From the NCBI RefSeq assembly GCF_001945445.1, contig NZ_MSXW01000061.1, positions 272-64,271 on the forward strand: a stretch of DNA of 64,000 bases, read 5' to 3'. How positions within the stretch are numbered: the first letter of the stretch is position 1; the number at the start of each line of letters is the position of its first letter. The DNA is from Pseudomonas sp. PA27(2017) (GTDB lineage Bacteria; Pseudomonadota; Gammaproteobacteria; Pseudomonadales; Pseudomonadaceae). Of the stretch, positions 40,847-49,178 are shown piece by piece. A program made the translations under genes and the position numbers. The notes beneath the pieces are model-generated. The model made no database searches. It saw nothing but the letters and a program-made list of their open reading frames with translations, and had not been told where the DNA came from.

Positions 40847-43588
40847 TCAGGCTTCGAGGGTCTTTAGCGCCAGTAGGCGTTTGATTTCCGGGACGCAGGA
40901 GCCGCACTGCGTGCCGCAGCCAAGATTCTGTTTCAGTGCGGTGAGGTCGCAGCCGTGTTCGATGCCTTCGCGGATGGCTGCCTCGCTGACGTTCATGCAG
41001 GTGCACAGTGTTTTGCCGGCACGGGTCGTGGTCTGCCCGGGCGGCGACTCCAGCGGTGCCAGCAGCCAGCGCCGCAGGGCACGGCCGGTGTCATCGTCCA
41101 GCGAGGTCTGGTTTTGCCAGAGCTCACGCAGCCAGTTGCGCGCGCGGGTTTCGCCGCTCAGGCAGTAGCCGGTCAGGCGGCCTTTTTCGATGCGCACCCG
41201 TTTGTGAATGGGCATGCAGCCCTGTTCATCGCGCGGGTCGTCGTAGCGCGTCACCGGGCCATCGCTCAGGCCCAGGCGCTCGTGCAATTGATCGAGCAGA
41301 TCCGCTGCAGGGGCGTGATGATGGGCGGCGCGCAGTACCAGGGCCGGCGTCTCGCGGCCGACCAGGCCGAAGCTGGCGTAGGCGAAGCTGTCGCACAGCG
41401 GGCGCAGGGCCTCCAGGCGCTGCTGCACGTCACCTTCGATCAGCGCCTGGAGGGTCCAGGGCAGGTCGATGGCCTGTACTTCGATGCCGGCATGCTTGAG
41501 CTCGGGTTGTTTGGACAGCGCATCGAACGCCGGCAGGGTCAGGGCGTTGATGCCCAGACCCTTGAGAAAACGGTCGCCCCAGTGCATGGGCAGGAATGCC
41601 TGGCCTGGTTGCAGGCTGGCATCGGCCTGTACGCGCACCACCAGTGCGCCGCGGCGGCTACGTACTTCGACCAGTGCGCCGTCCTGCAACTGCCGCTGCG
41701 CCATATCCTGGGGATGCAGGCCCAATAGCGGTTCCTCGACATGGGCGAATAGTCGTGATGCAGTGCCGGTGCGGCTCATGCCGTGCCATTGATCGCGCAG
41801 GCGCCCGGTGTTGAGCGTCAGTGGATAGCGCGCATCGCGTCGCTCCCTGGGCGGTTGATAGGCCTCGGCGATAAAGCGTGCCCGGCCGCTGGCGCTCGGG
41901 AAACGGCCATCGCCGTAGAGGCGCGGCGTACCGGATTCGGCGCCCTGGGGAAACGGCCATTGCTGTGGGCCGCGGGCTTCCAGTAGACCGTAGCCGAGCC
42001 CGCTCAGATCCAGATCGCGTCGGCGGGTGAGCACCTTGTATTCCTCGAACAGCTGCTCGGCAGTGTGGAAGGCGAAGTGCCCGGACGGTACGCCAGGCAG
42101 CCTGGCTTCCAGACGCCTTGCGAAGTCGCAGGTGATCGACCAGTCCGCCCGCGCTTCGCCAGGTGCCGGCACCGCACGGCGCACACGGCTGACGCGGCGC
42201 TCGGAGTTGGTCACCGTGCCTTCTTTCTCGCCCCAGCTGGCAGCGGGCAGCAGCAGGTCGGCGAAGCGGCAGGTTTCGGTGGTAGAGAAAGCCTCCTGCA
42301 CCACCACGAACGGGCAATCACGCAGGGCCTGATGAATCTTGTGCTGGTCGGGCATCGACTGGGCCGGGTTGGTGCAGGCGATCCACAGCGCCTTGATCCT
42401 GCCGCTGCCGACAGCTTCGAACAGCTCGATGGAGCTGAGCCCCGGCGCCCCCGGTAACTGGTCGACGCCCCAGTAGGCGGCGACCTCGGCGCGATGCTCG
42501 GGGTTGGCGACCTCGCGGTGGCCGGGCAGCAGGTTGGACAGGCTGCCGGTCTCCCGTCCGCCCATGGCATTGGGTTGGCCGGTCAGCGAGAAGGGGCCGC
42601 TGCCAGCCTTGCCGATCTGCCCGGTGGCCAGGTGCAGGTTGATGATCGCGGCGTTTTTCGCGGTGCCGGCGGTGGATTGGTTGACGCCCATGCACCACAA
42701 CGACAGGAAGCGCGGCGAGCGGCCGATCCAGTCGGCGCAGCGCCGCAGGTCTATCTCGCTGATCGCACACAGCTCGGCCGCGCGTGCGGGTTCGTATTCG
42801 GCAACCAGGCTTTGCAGCGCGTCGAAGCCTTCGGTATGCGCTTCGATGAAGGCGTGGTCGATGCGCCCCTGTTCCAGCAGCAGGTGCAACACGCCGTGCA
42901 GCAGCGCCACATCGCTGCCGGGGGCGATGGCCAGATGCAGGTCGGCCAGCTCGCAGGTGTCGGTGCGCCGCGGGTCGACGACGATGACCTTCATCTGCGG
43001 CTTGCCGGCCTTGGCGGCTTCCAGGCGACGAAACAGGACCGGGTGAGCATAGGCCATGTTGCTGCCGATGATCAGCAGGGTGTCGGCTTCTTCGATGTCT
43101 TGGTAGGAGCAGGGCGGCGCGTCGGCACCCAGGCTGCGCTTGTAGCCGACCACCGCCGAGGACATGCACAGGCGCGAATTGCTGTCGATGTTGTTGGTGC
43201 CGACCAGGGCGCGGGCCAGCTTGTTGAACGCGTAGTAGTCCTCGGTCAGCAACTGCCCGGAGATGTAGAAGGCGACGCTGTCCGGGCCGTGCTCACGGAT
43301 GGTTGCGGCGAACACATCGGCGGCGTGATTCAGAGCGCTGTCCCAGTCCGTGCGAGTGCGGCCCAGGTTCTTGCCCAGGCGCAGTTCAGGATACAGGGCG
43401 CGGGCGGCGAGGTCGCCGGTCAGGTGCAGCGAAGCGCCCTTGCTGCACAGTTTGCCGAAGTTGGCCGGGTGCGTCGGGTCGCCGCTGACGCCGAGGATGC
43501 GTTCGCCATCGTGCTCGATCAGCACGCCGCAGCCGACGCCGCAGTAACAGCAGGTCGAGGCGGTGGTCTTTGTGGCGCGGTCGTTCAT
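40847..43588 (-). CDS. nasA: Assimilatory nitrate reductase catalytic subunit
   Basis: 913 aa cytoplasmic molybdoenzyme. The N-terminal [4Fe-4S] cluster ligands are in CCYCGVGC (C13/C16/C20) and KLCSKG (about 48), followed by the molybdopterin-guanine-dinucleotide domains (SRLCMSSAVVGYKRSLGADAPP, MGVNQSTAGTAKNAAIINLHLATGQIGKAGSGPFSLTGQPNAMGGRE). Residues about 856-913 are a BFD-like [2Fe-2S] domain (CTCMNVSEAAIREGI, CGTQCGSCVPEIKRLL). The ATG overlaps the stop of the FAD subunit by one base (TGATG). Electrons probably pass from NAD(P)H through the FAD protein to the [2Fe-2S] and then [4Fe-4S] clusters. Confidence 0.95.
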   Translation of the reverse strand: MNDRATKTTASTCCYCGVGCGVLIEHDGERILGVSGDPTHPANFGKLCSKGASLHLTGDLAARALYPELRLGKNLGRTRTDWDSALNHAADVFAATIREHGPDSVAFYISGQLLTEDYYAFNKLARALVGTNNIDSNSRLCMSSAVVGYKRSLGADAPPCSYQDIEEADTLLIIGSNMAYAHPVLFRRLEAAKAGKPQMKVIVVDPRRTDTCELADLHLAIAPGSDVALLHGVLHLLLEQGRIDHAFIEAHTEGFDALQSLVAEYEPARAAELCAISEIDLRRCADWIGRSPRFLSLWCMGVNQSTAGTAKNAAIINLHLATGQIGKAGSGPFSLTGQPNAMGGRETGSLSNLLPGHREVANPEHRAEVAAYWGVDQLPGAPGLSSIELFEAVGSGRIKALWIACTNPAQSMPDQHKIHQALRDCPFVVVQEAFSTTETCRFADLLLPAASWGEKEGTVTNSERRVSRVRRAVPAPGEARADWSITCDFARRLEARLPGVPSGHFAFHTAEQLFEEYKVLTRRRDLDLSGLGYGLLEARGPQQWPFPQGAESGTPRLYGDGRFPSASGRARFIAEAYQPPRERRDARYPLTLNTGRLRDQWHGMSRTGTASRLFAHVEEPLLGLHPQDMAQRQLQDGALVEVRSRRGALVVRVQADASLQPGQAFLPMHWGDRFLKGLGINALTLPAFDALSKQPELKHAGIEVQAIDLPWTLQALIEGDVQQRLEALRPLCDSFAYASFGLVGRETPALVLRAAHHHAPAADLLDQLHERLGLSDGPVTRYDDPRDEQGCMPIHKRVRIEKGRLTGYCLSGETRARNWLRELWQNQTSLDDDTGRALRRWLLAPLESPPGQTTTRAGKTLCTCMNVSEAAIREGIEHGCDLTALKQNLGCGTQCGSCVPEIKRLLALKTLEA

Positions 43589-44853
43589 CAGGCTGCTCCC
43601 TGCAGAGGCAGCGGTTCGGCAGGCACGGTCGGTGCCTGGCTGGCCGCGGCTGCTTCGCCGAACATCAGCAGGTCGCGGATGGCGGCCACATTGCGGCCTT
43701 CGCGGATCAGTTGCAGATACCAGGCGCCATCAGCGGTATCGCCGTACAGGCAGGCACCGACCAGTACGTCGTTCTTCAGCACCAGCTTGCGGTAGCTGCC
43801 GGTGGTCGGGTCGTCCAGGGTGATGCGCTGGGTGCCCGGGCCACCGGCGAAATCCCCGGCGGAAAACAGCTCGATGCCGGTGACCTTGAGCTTGGTGGAG
43901 GTCAGCGAGCCGAGGTAGCGACGATAGCCCTGCATGGCCAGGTGGCTGGCGCACACGCGGGCCTGCTCGAACAGCGGCGCCACCAGGCCGTAGGCGACGC
44001 CCCGGTGGCTGACGCATTCGCCCACCGCGTACACACGTGGGTCGAAGCTCTGCAGTGTGTCGTCGACCAGGATGCCGCGAGCGCACGGCAGGCCGGCGCG
44101 CTGGGCCAGTTCGATATTGGGGCGAATGCCGGCGGCCATCACCACCAGGTCGGCCGCCAGGCTCTCGCCATCGCTGAAGCGCACGGCGCTGACCCGGCCG
44201 GCAGCATTGCCGATGAGTTCGCTGGTCTGTTTGCCAAGCGCGAAGTGCAGGCCGCGGTTTTCCAGCGCCGCCTGTAGGAGGCGCCCGGCGCGCTCGTCGA
44301 GCTGGCGCTCCAGCAGGGTCGCGCCGTTATGCACCACGCTGACGTCCATGCCACGTAGCTTGAGACCGTGGGCCGCTTCCAGGCCCAGCAGGCCACCGCC
44401 AATCACCACCGCGCGGCGGTGTCGGTTGGCGCTGTCGAGCATGAGGCGGGTGTCGGCGATGTCGCGGTAGCCGATTACGCCGTCCAGCGTATTGCCGGGG
44501 ATTGGCAGCATGAACGGCCGCGAGCCGGTGGCGATCAGCAGGCGGTCGTACGCGGCGCGGCTGCCGTCATCGGCGATCACCTGGCGGCGGACGCGGTCGA
44601 TCTCCAGTACCTTGCGGCCCAGGCGCAGTTCGATGCCGTGGTCGGCGTACCAGGCGAGGTCGTTGAGCACGATGTCGTCGAAGGTCTGCTCACCGGCCAG
44701 TACCGGCGAGAGCAGGATACGGTTGTAGTTGGGGTGCGGCTCGGCGCCGAACACGGTGATGTCGTAAAGGTCGGGGGTAATCTTCAGCAGCTCTTCGAGC
44801 GTGCGCACGCCGGCCATGCCGTTGCCGATCATCACCAGTTTCAAGCGTTTCAT
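43588..44853 (-). CDS. FAD-dependent electron-transfer subunit of nitrate reductase (NasC/NirB N-terminal type)
   Basis: 421 aa, matching the FAD/NAD(P)H half of NirB: LVMIGNGMAGVRTLEELL, NYNRILLSPVLAGEQTFDDIVLND, AVVIGGGLLGLEAAHGLKLRG and RVYAVGECVSHRGVAYGLVAPLFEQ. It ends after the third domain and lacks the siroheme and [4Fe-4S] parts, as in Klebsiella NasC, so it is called the reductase partner of NasA rather than nitrite reductase. GGAGG lies 7 nt before ATG 44853. The frame upstream crosses the leader terminator and is not used. First gene of nasC-nasA-cobA. Confidence 0.88.
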   Translation of the reverse strand: MKRLKLVMIGNGMAGVRTLEELLKITPDLYDITVFGAEPHPNYNRILLSPVLAGEQTFDDIVLNDLAWYADHGIELRLGRKVLEIDRVRRQVIADDGSRAAYDRLLIATGSRPFMLPIPGNTLDGVIGYRDIADTRLMLDSANRHRRAVVIGGGLLGLEAAHGLKLRGMDVSVVHNGATLLERQLDERAGRLLQAALENRGLHFALGKQTSELIGNAAGRVSAVRFSDGESLAADLVVMAAGIRPNIELAQRAGLPCARGILVDDTLQSFDPRVYAVGECVSHRGVAYGLVAPLFEQARVCASHLAMQGYRRYLGSLTSTKLKVTGIELFSAGDFAGGPGTQRITLDDPTTGSYRKLVLKNDVLVGACLYGDTADGAWYLQLIREGRNVAAIRDLLMFGEAAAASQAPTVPAEPLPLQGAA

Positions 44854-44894
44854 CCGCGACCTCCGTTTAGCTGACCCGGGCCAACGTGGGGCCG

Positions 44895-44957
44895 AAAAAA
44901 AGGCGTCCTGCACCGTGAGTGCAAGGACGCCTTTGTCCGGTCCCGATTCGTTTCGGG
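44895..44957 (-). promoter_or_regulatory. nas leader: tandem ANTAR hairpins overlapping a terminator
   Basis: On the minus-strand RNA, hairpin P1 is CCCGA-AACGAA-UCGGG (44957-44942). After a 3-nt linker comes P2, GGAC-AAAGGC-GUCC (44938-44925). Both have hexaloops with A at position 1 and G at position 4. The P2 loop and 3' arm belong to the 5' arm of the terminator, AAAGGCGTCC...GGACGCCTTT with a T-run to 44895. P2 and the terminator are mutually exclusive, so NasR bound to P1-P2 should let transcription continue. Confidence 0.88.
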
Positions 44958-45000
44958 GAGCCTGCCGTATGCCGACAGGCTCGATGTCTGCGGGTACACG

Positions 45001-45016
45001 AGCAGGGAGTGTGCCA
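45001..45016 (-). promoter_or_regulatory. Sigma-54 promoter of the nas operon
   Basis: The minus strand reads TGGCACACTCCCTGCT, with TGGCA at -24, TGCT at -12 and GG-N10-GC spacing. The predicted start about 12 nt downstream gives a leader of about 130 nt that runs straight into the tandem hairpins. Confidence 0.82.
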
Positions 45017-45157
45017 ATCAGCATCAAAGATGCGCGTTCGGCTGGCGGCGCTCACGCCCGGCAAGGGCTGCCGGGCGCCGGTACTGGCGCAGGCCGCCGC
45101 CGGTTTGTAGCCGGCGTTGCCTCTGTGCAGCTGCGTTGCCCCGGGCTGGTGCGCAAG

Positions 45158-45172
45158 GCACCAGCCTGGTGC
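45158..45172. promoter_or_regulatory. NtrC-like enhancer site upstream of the nas operon
   Basis: GCACC-AGCCT-GGTGC is an exact match to the palindromic NtrC core GCACC-N5-GGTGC, about 140 bp upstream of the -24 element. A second overlapping pair, GGTGC-GCAAG-GCACC (45148-45162), gives a hairpin with quiP-side sequence. It lies 1 bp from the quiP stop, so a transcript-end role is also possible. Confidence 0.65.
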
Positions 45173-45173
45173 C

Positions 45174-47705
45174 TCAAGGCGTCAGCAGTAGGCGTTTGCG
45201 CCCGTAGGTCTTCTCCAGGTTCTGTTGCAGCACCGGGAAGCTGACGTACTGCGCGCGCCGCCAGGCGTCGATGCCATCGGCATAGTGCGGGCTGGCCGGG
45301 TTGCCCGACTGCCCGGAGCTGTTGAGGCCGATCATCGGTTCCTCGCGGCCGAAGTCGACGATCATGCGCATGCTCGGAATCAGCCAGGTATCGAAATCCT
45401 GGCCCCAGTTGTAGGCCGAGACATTCAGGGTGCTGTGGTCGCCACCGGCAGGGTAGGGGCCGCGATCCAGATAGCCCTTCAGCGAGGCGATGCTGGCGCG
45501 CTGGCCGGCGCTCAGGTAGGGCGCCATCTGCGTGCTGGCGCTGCGCCATTCGTAGGTGTGCAGCTTGCCCCACTGCCAGGCATTGCGATCGGCGCCCAGG
45601 CGCTGCTCGAGCAGCTCGATGCTGGCTGCCAGGCTGCGCGCCAGGATCGCCGGTTTGTCTTCCTTCTGAGCGGTGCGCACGTCGTCCCAGAACGGGCTGT
45701 CGTCACGGCCGAGCAGATGATCGGCCTGGGCCGAGTAGGACAGGTTGGCGGTATCGACCAGGGCCTTCCAGGCCGGCGAGGTATCAGGGCCCAGTTCGTC
45801 GAGGAATATTTCCCTGGCGCTCTGGTGCAGGAAGGCACCGTACACGGCGGCATCCGCGGAAGTGGCCGAGAGCTTGCCATCGAAGGCCATCAGCCGGCTC
45901 AGGGCCTCACGGGCTTTGCCGCGTTGCGCTTCAGGCAGGCGGTCGATGGCCTGGCGCAGCGGTGCGGCCATGTTCTGCGCTTCGAACATGCCCTGCAGTT
46001 TGGCCACGAAGGGCGAGGTCTGGTCGTACTGCATGGCGATCATGCTTTGCGTGTCGTGGCGGCCGCTGCCGGCCAGCTGCGCGATGCGTTCGTAGCGTTC
46101 CGGCGCATACCAGGAGTTGGACAACTGCATGCCATAGCCGCGCGGTGCGCTGCGTTGGTTGGCACTGCCCAGCCAGCCTTGCTGCGGATCCTGGTCGTAA
46201 GGGTGGAGCATGGGGTCGGCGAAACCGTCCCACTCGTAGCGACTGTCCCAGCCGGGCGAGGGTACCAGGCCCTGGCCTTCACGGCGGTTGGGGAAGCGCC
46301 CGGTGACCTGCCAGCCGATATGCTCGGCATCGGCGAACACCAGGTTCAGTGGCATGGCACGGATTTCCCGGGTCGCCTCGAAGGCCTGCTCGACCGACTG
46401 GGCACGGGACAGGTCGAAGAAGGCGTCCAGGCTGGCGTCGCTTTCGAACTGCGCGGTCTGTAGCGCCAGACCGTAGCCGCTCTGGATCTGCAATGGCTGC
46501 ATGGGGTGCTTGCGCTCGCCCAGCACGCTGTTGAGCAGCGGGCCGTGGCGGGTTTCGTAGACGGTTTCGCGGATCGGCTTCTGGCCCTTGATGAAGAAGG
46601 TTTCCTGGCGCTGCACGGCCGGCTGCCACTTGCCGTCGGCGAGGTACAGCAGGCGATTGCCCTCGCGTTTGACCTGCTCGAGGAACAGGTCCTGGTTGTC
46701 GCCCATGACCATGGTCATGCCCCAGGCGAGCTTGCCGTTGAAGCCGGCGACCACCGCGGGAATGCCCGCGACCGTGACCCCGGAGGCCTGGAATTTCGGT
46801 GCGCGGATCTGCACGAAACTCCACACCGAGGGCAGCTCGATCGGCAGGTGCATGTCGTTGGCCAAGAGGCTCTTGCCGCTGCGGCTGCGCGACGAGCCGA
46901 TGGCCCAGTTGTTCGAGGCGGCCACGCCGAGCATGTGCTGTTCGGACACCTGGGCGGCGGCGCTCTTCACTGCCTGCAGGCCGGGAATGCTGCCGCCCAG
47001 GTTGAGGCCCCTGAGCTTGTCGGCCTCCTCGAACGGCAGCGGCTCGTCCGGGTAGGTGGGCAGCAGCCAGGCGAGTTTGTCGGCGCCGACCTTCTGGGTC
47101 ATGCTCAGGGCGGCGATTTCTTCCTGCAGGTTCACCGACAGGCCGAAGTTGAGCAGGCAGAACACCAGCACCGAGTCTTCCGGTTTCCAGTACGGTGGGC
47201 GATAACCGGCTTCGGCCAGATCCATCGGCAGCTTGTCGCGATAGCGGAACAGGTAGGCGTTGACGCCGCGGGCGTAGACCTCGAAGAACGCCTTCATGCG
47301 TGGCGAGGCATTCTTGTAGAGCACCTCGGCGCTCTTCTTCAGGTTCACCGCGCGCATGAAGCGGTCCATCTCCAGCACGCCGGGGCCGGCCATCTCCGCC
47401 AGACGCCCTTCGGCCATCAGGCGCAGGCTGACCATTTGGCTGAGGCGATCGCTGGCATGCACGTAACCCAGGGTGAACAGGGCGTCGTGGAAGGTGTGGG
47501 TCTCGATCAGCGGCATACCGAGCGGGTTACGGCGCACCGAAGCGGTCTGTGCCAGGCCCTGAACGCGAAAGGAGCCCTGATCCGGCGCCACGCTGCTGCG
47601 ATAACGGCTGTCGAGCAGGGATTGGCAACCGCTCAGCGCGACCATGCCGGTAACGAGGCCGGCGAGGCTCAGGGTGGCGAGAGGGCGGAAAGCGCGCGGC
47701 AGCAT
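45174..47705 (-). CDS. quiP: Acyl-homoserine-lactone acylase QuiP
   Basis: 843 aa Ntn hydrolase of the penicillin acylase family. QuiP of P. aeruginosa cleaves long-chain acyl-homoserine lactones. The alpha chain starts after a signal peptide; the proprotein is cut before the nucleophile Ser264 in GVAASNNWAIGSSRSRSGKSLLANDMH. Other conserved blocks are GYVHASDRLSQMVSLRLMAEGRLAE, FNGKLAWGMTMVMGDNQDLFLEQ and YDQDPQQGWLGSANQRSAPRGYGMQL. AGGAG precedes ATG 47705. The signal peptide ends VALSGC, a perfect lipobox, so it may be membrane-anchored. Overall identity to QuiP as I recall it is high. Confidence 0.9.
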   Translation of the reverse strand: MLPRAFRPLATLSLAGLVTGMVALSGCQSLLDSRYRSSVAPDQGSFRVQGLAQTASVRRNPLGMPLIETHTFHDALFTLGYVHASDRLSQMVSLRLMAEGRLAEMAGPGVLEMDRFMRAVNLKKSAEVLYKNASPRMKAFFEVYARGVNAYLFRYRDKLPMDLAEAGYRPPYWKPEDSVLVFCLLNFGLSVNLQEEIAALSMTQKVGADKLAWLLPTYPDEPLPFEEADKLRGLNLGGSIPGLQAVKSAAAQVSEQHMLGVAASNNWAIGSSRSRSGKSLLANDMHLPIELPSVWSFVQIRAPKFQASGVTVAGIPAVVAGFNGKLAWGMTMVMGDNQDLFLEQVKREGNRLLYLADGKWQPAVQRQETFFIKGQKPIRETVYETRHGPLLNSVLGERKHPMQPLQIQSGYGLALQTAQFESDASLDAFFDLSRAQSVEQAFEATREIRAMPLNLVFADAEHIGWQVTGRFPNRREGQGLVPSPGWDSRYEWDGFADPMLHPYDQDPQQGWLGSANQRSAPRGYGMQLSNSWYAPERYERIAQLAGSGRHDTQSMIAMQYDQTSPFVAKLQGMFEAQNMAAPLRQAIDRLPEAQRGKAREALSRLMAFDGKLSATSADAAVYGAFLHQSAREIFLDELGPDTSPAWKALVDTANLSYSAQADHLLGRDDSPFWDDVRTAQKEDKPAILARSLAASIELLEQRLGADRNAWQWGKLHTYEWRSASTQMAPYLSAGQRASIASLKGYLDRGPYPAGGDHSTLNVSAYNWGQDFDTWLIPSMRMIVDFGREEPMIGLNSSGQSGNPASPHYADGIDAWRRAQYVSFPVLQQNLEKTYGRKRLLLTP

Positions 47706-47820
47706 GCGGCGGACTCCTGAAGAAAAAGGGTAGTAGGCGGCGCCTTGGGCGCGAACGGCGCTAAAGGTAGAGAGGCCCATCACGCCTGGCAAGTGGCGCG
47801 AGAGGCGATGCGACGTGGGG

Positions 47821-48273
47821 TTATGGCCGGGTGGCCAGCCCCTCGTCGAGCAACCAGCGCGCCGCCTGGTGAGCCTGCTGCTGATGGGCCTCGTTCAGCT
47901 CGGCGAAACGTGCTTCGTGCAGGCGGCGTTCGGCGCGGCTCAGGGCCTGCCAATCGGCGTGGGTCGGTACATGGGCGGTGGCGTCGTAGAGACGCTGGAA
48001 CACCTGGGCCTGGGGCGTGAGGCTCAGCTCGCTGTCGTAATTGTCGAGCAGCACCTTGATGCGGATGGCACCTTCGATCAGCGGCAGCTGGCCGTCGAGC
48101 AGGGAGCTTGCCAACACCCGTAGATCGTCATGCAGGCGCTGGCGTTGCGCGAGGCGCATTTGCGCCTGCTGATGCTGTCTGGCCCAGACCTGGCGCCAGA
48201 GATGAGCCGCGTAGAAGGCGAGTGCGCCGACGATCAGTACCGCAAGCAGGATCAGGAGCTGATCAAGCCCCAT
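47821..48273 (-). CDS. DUF2489 membrane-anchored protein
   Basis: 150 aa. One N-terminal span (LLILLAVLIVGALAFYAAHLW) is followed by a soluble helical domain (LAQRQRLHDDLRVLASSLLDGQLPLIEGAIRIKVLLDNYD) typical of DUF2489. Function unknown. Its ATG at 48273 overlaps the last 11 bases of the SEC-C gene, so the two are co-translated. It is separated from quiP by 115 bp. Confidence 0.82.
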   Translation of the reverse strand: MGLDQLLILLAVLIVGALAFYAAHLWRQVWARQHQQAQMRLAQRQRLHDDLRVLASSLLDGQLPLIEGAIRIKVLLDNYDSELSLTPQAQVFQRLYDATAHVPTHADWQALSRAERRLHEARFAELNEAHQQQAHQAARWLLDEGLATRP

Positions 48274-48466
48274 GGCACTTCTTGAATTTCTTGTCGCTGC
48301 CGCACGGGCAAGGGTCGTTACGGCCAATGTCCTTCAGGGCATTGCGTACCGGCTCCTGAGAACCGTGGTTGCAGTGCGGGCCGTGCACATGACCGTGATC
48401 GTGGTGATGATCATGGTCGTGATCGTGGTTGCAGTCAGGGCCATGGACGTGGGGTTGCTGGGTCAT
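48263..48466 (-). CDS. His-rich small protein with SEC-C metal-binding motif
   Basis: 67 aa. The first 40 residues are a His/Asp metal-binding stretch (HVHGPDCNHDHDHDHHHDHG and HVHGPHCNHG). The C-terminus is the SEC-C zinc motif, CPCGSDKKFKKCHGA, as at the end of SecA. GGAG lies 8 nt before ATG 48466. It may store or deliver zinc or nickel, or bind a ribosome- or SecB-type partner; the role is not known. It overlaps the DUF2489 gene and lies 5 bp after the LEA14-type gene, suggesting an operon. Confidence 0.85.
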   Translation of the reverse strand: MTQQPHVHGPDCNHDHDHDHHHDHGHVHGPHCNHGSQEPVRNALKDIGRNDPCPCGSDKKFKKCHGA

Positions 48467-48471
48467 GCGGG

Positions 48472-48969
48472 TCACTCCGGAAGATAATCGCCGGGAATTA
48501 TCTCGCCATTGCGCGCCATGTGCACGCGGCGGCCGAAGAATAATCCGGTTTTCACTTCACCCTGCAGGCGGTAGCGAATCGGCTCATCGGGGTTCTCCAG
48601 CAGCTTGACCACCTGGCGCACGTGGCGCCACAGGTTGGTGCGCACGGGAACATCGAACTCCAGGTGCCCCTTGGCCGGCACGGTGAACCAGACTTCCGAC
48701 TCGCCATCGGCGAGCAGCACGTCGTTCAGGTGCACCACGTATTCGAGGCCGCGTATCGGCAAGCTGACGTCGTTGGGGTTATCGATGCGAAAGCGCAGGA
48801 CGAAGCGCTGTTCGAGCAGTTTGGCCTTGACCACGTTGACGTCCACGAGGCGTACGTCAGGGTCTTCGAAACTGTCCGAGAACCAAGTCGAGCAGCCGCT
48901 GAGCGCCGCGCCCATACCCAGGAATACCATTAGGCTAAGAATTCTTATCATTTGCGCCTGATAAAACAT
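48472..48969 (-). CDS. LEA type 2 (WHy-domain) lipoprotein
   Basis: 165 aa. Lipobox LSGC (Cys26 from the ATG at 48969). The mature part is one WHy/LEA14-like beta-sandwich (VRLVDVNVVKAKLLEQRFVLRFRIDNPNDVSLPIRGLEYVVHLNDVLLADGES). The family is linked to stress tolerance and function is poorly known. GGAG precedes the first ATG at 7 nt; a second ATG at 48951 has no such site. It heads the group of genes that continue with the SEC-C and DUF2489 genes on the same strand. Confidence 0.82.
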   Translation of the reverse strand: MFYQAQMIRILSLMVFLGMGAALSGCSTWFSDSFEDPDVRLVDVNVVKAKLLEQRFVLRFRIDNPNDVSLPIRGLEYVVHLNDVLLADGESEVWFTVPAKGHLEFDVPVRTNLWRHVRQVVKLLENPDEPIRYRLQGEVKTGLFFGRRVHMARNGEIIPGDYLPE

Positions 48970-49178
48970 TTCATACTCCGTTCGAGCCCCCAGTGTAACA
49001 AGAGACGGCTTGGCTACCCTAGGCCTGTTGTCATTTCATTGCGCAGTGCAGCTCGCAAGGGAAAATGCCGACTGATGCTCGTGCGTGCGCAAAAAGCTGC
49101 GTCATACTGGCCTGCATGCATTTAGGTTTTATTGCCGTGGCCGAAATGGCGCGGCGAGCCGACGAGAAGGAAGGGATG

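Noticed and set aside
44854..45027. In-frame extension of the FAD subunit of nitrate reductase
   Set aside because: It would have to translate through the leader attenuator. GGAGG immediately before 44853 marks the real start.
48263..48466. His-rich SEC-C protein considered as a sequencing artefact of a CAT/GAC repeat
   Set aside because: The His/Asp stretch is irregular, the frame has a good ribosome binding site and the C-terminal zinc motif is intact, so it is kept as a real gene.
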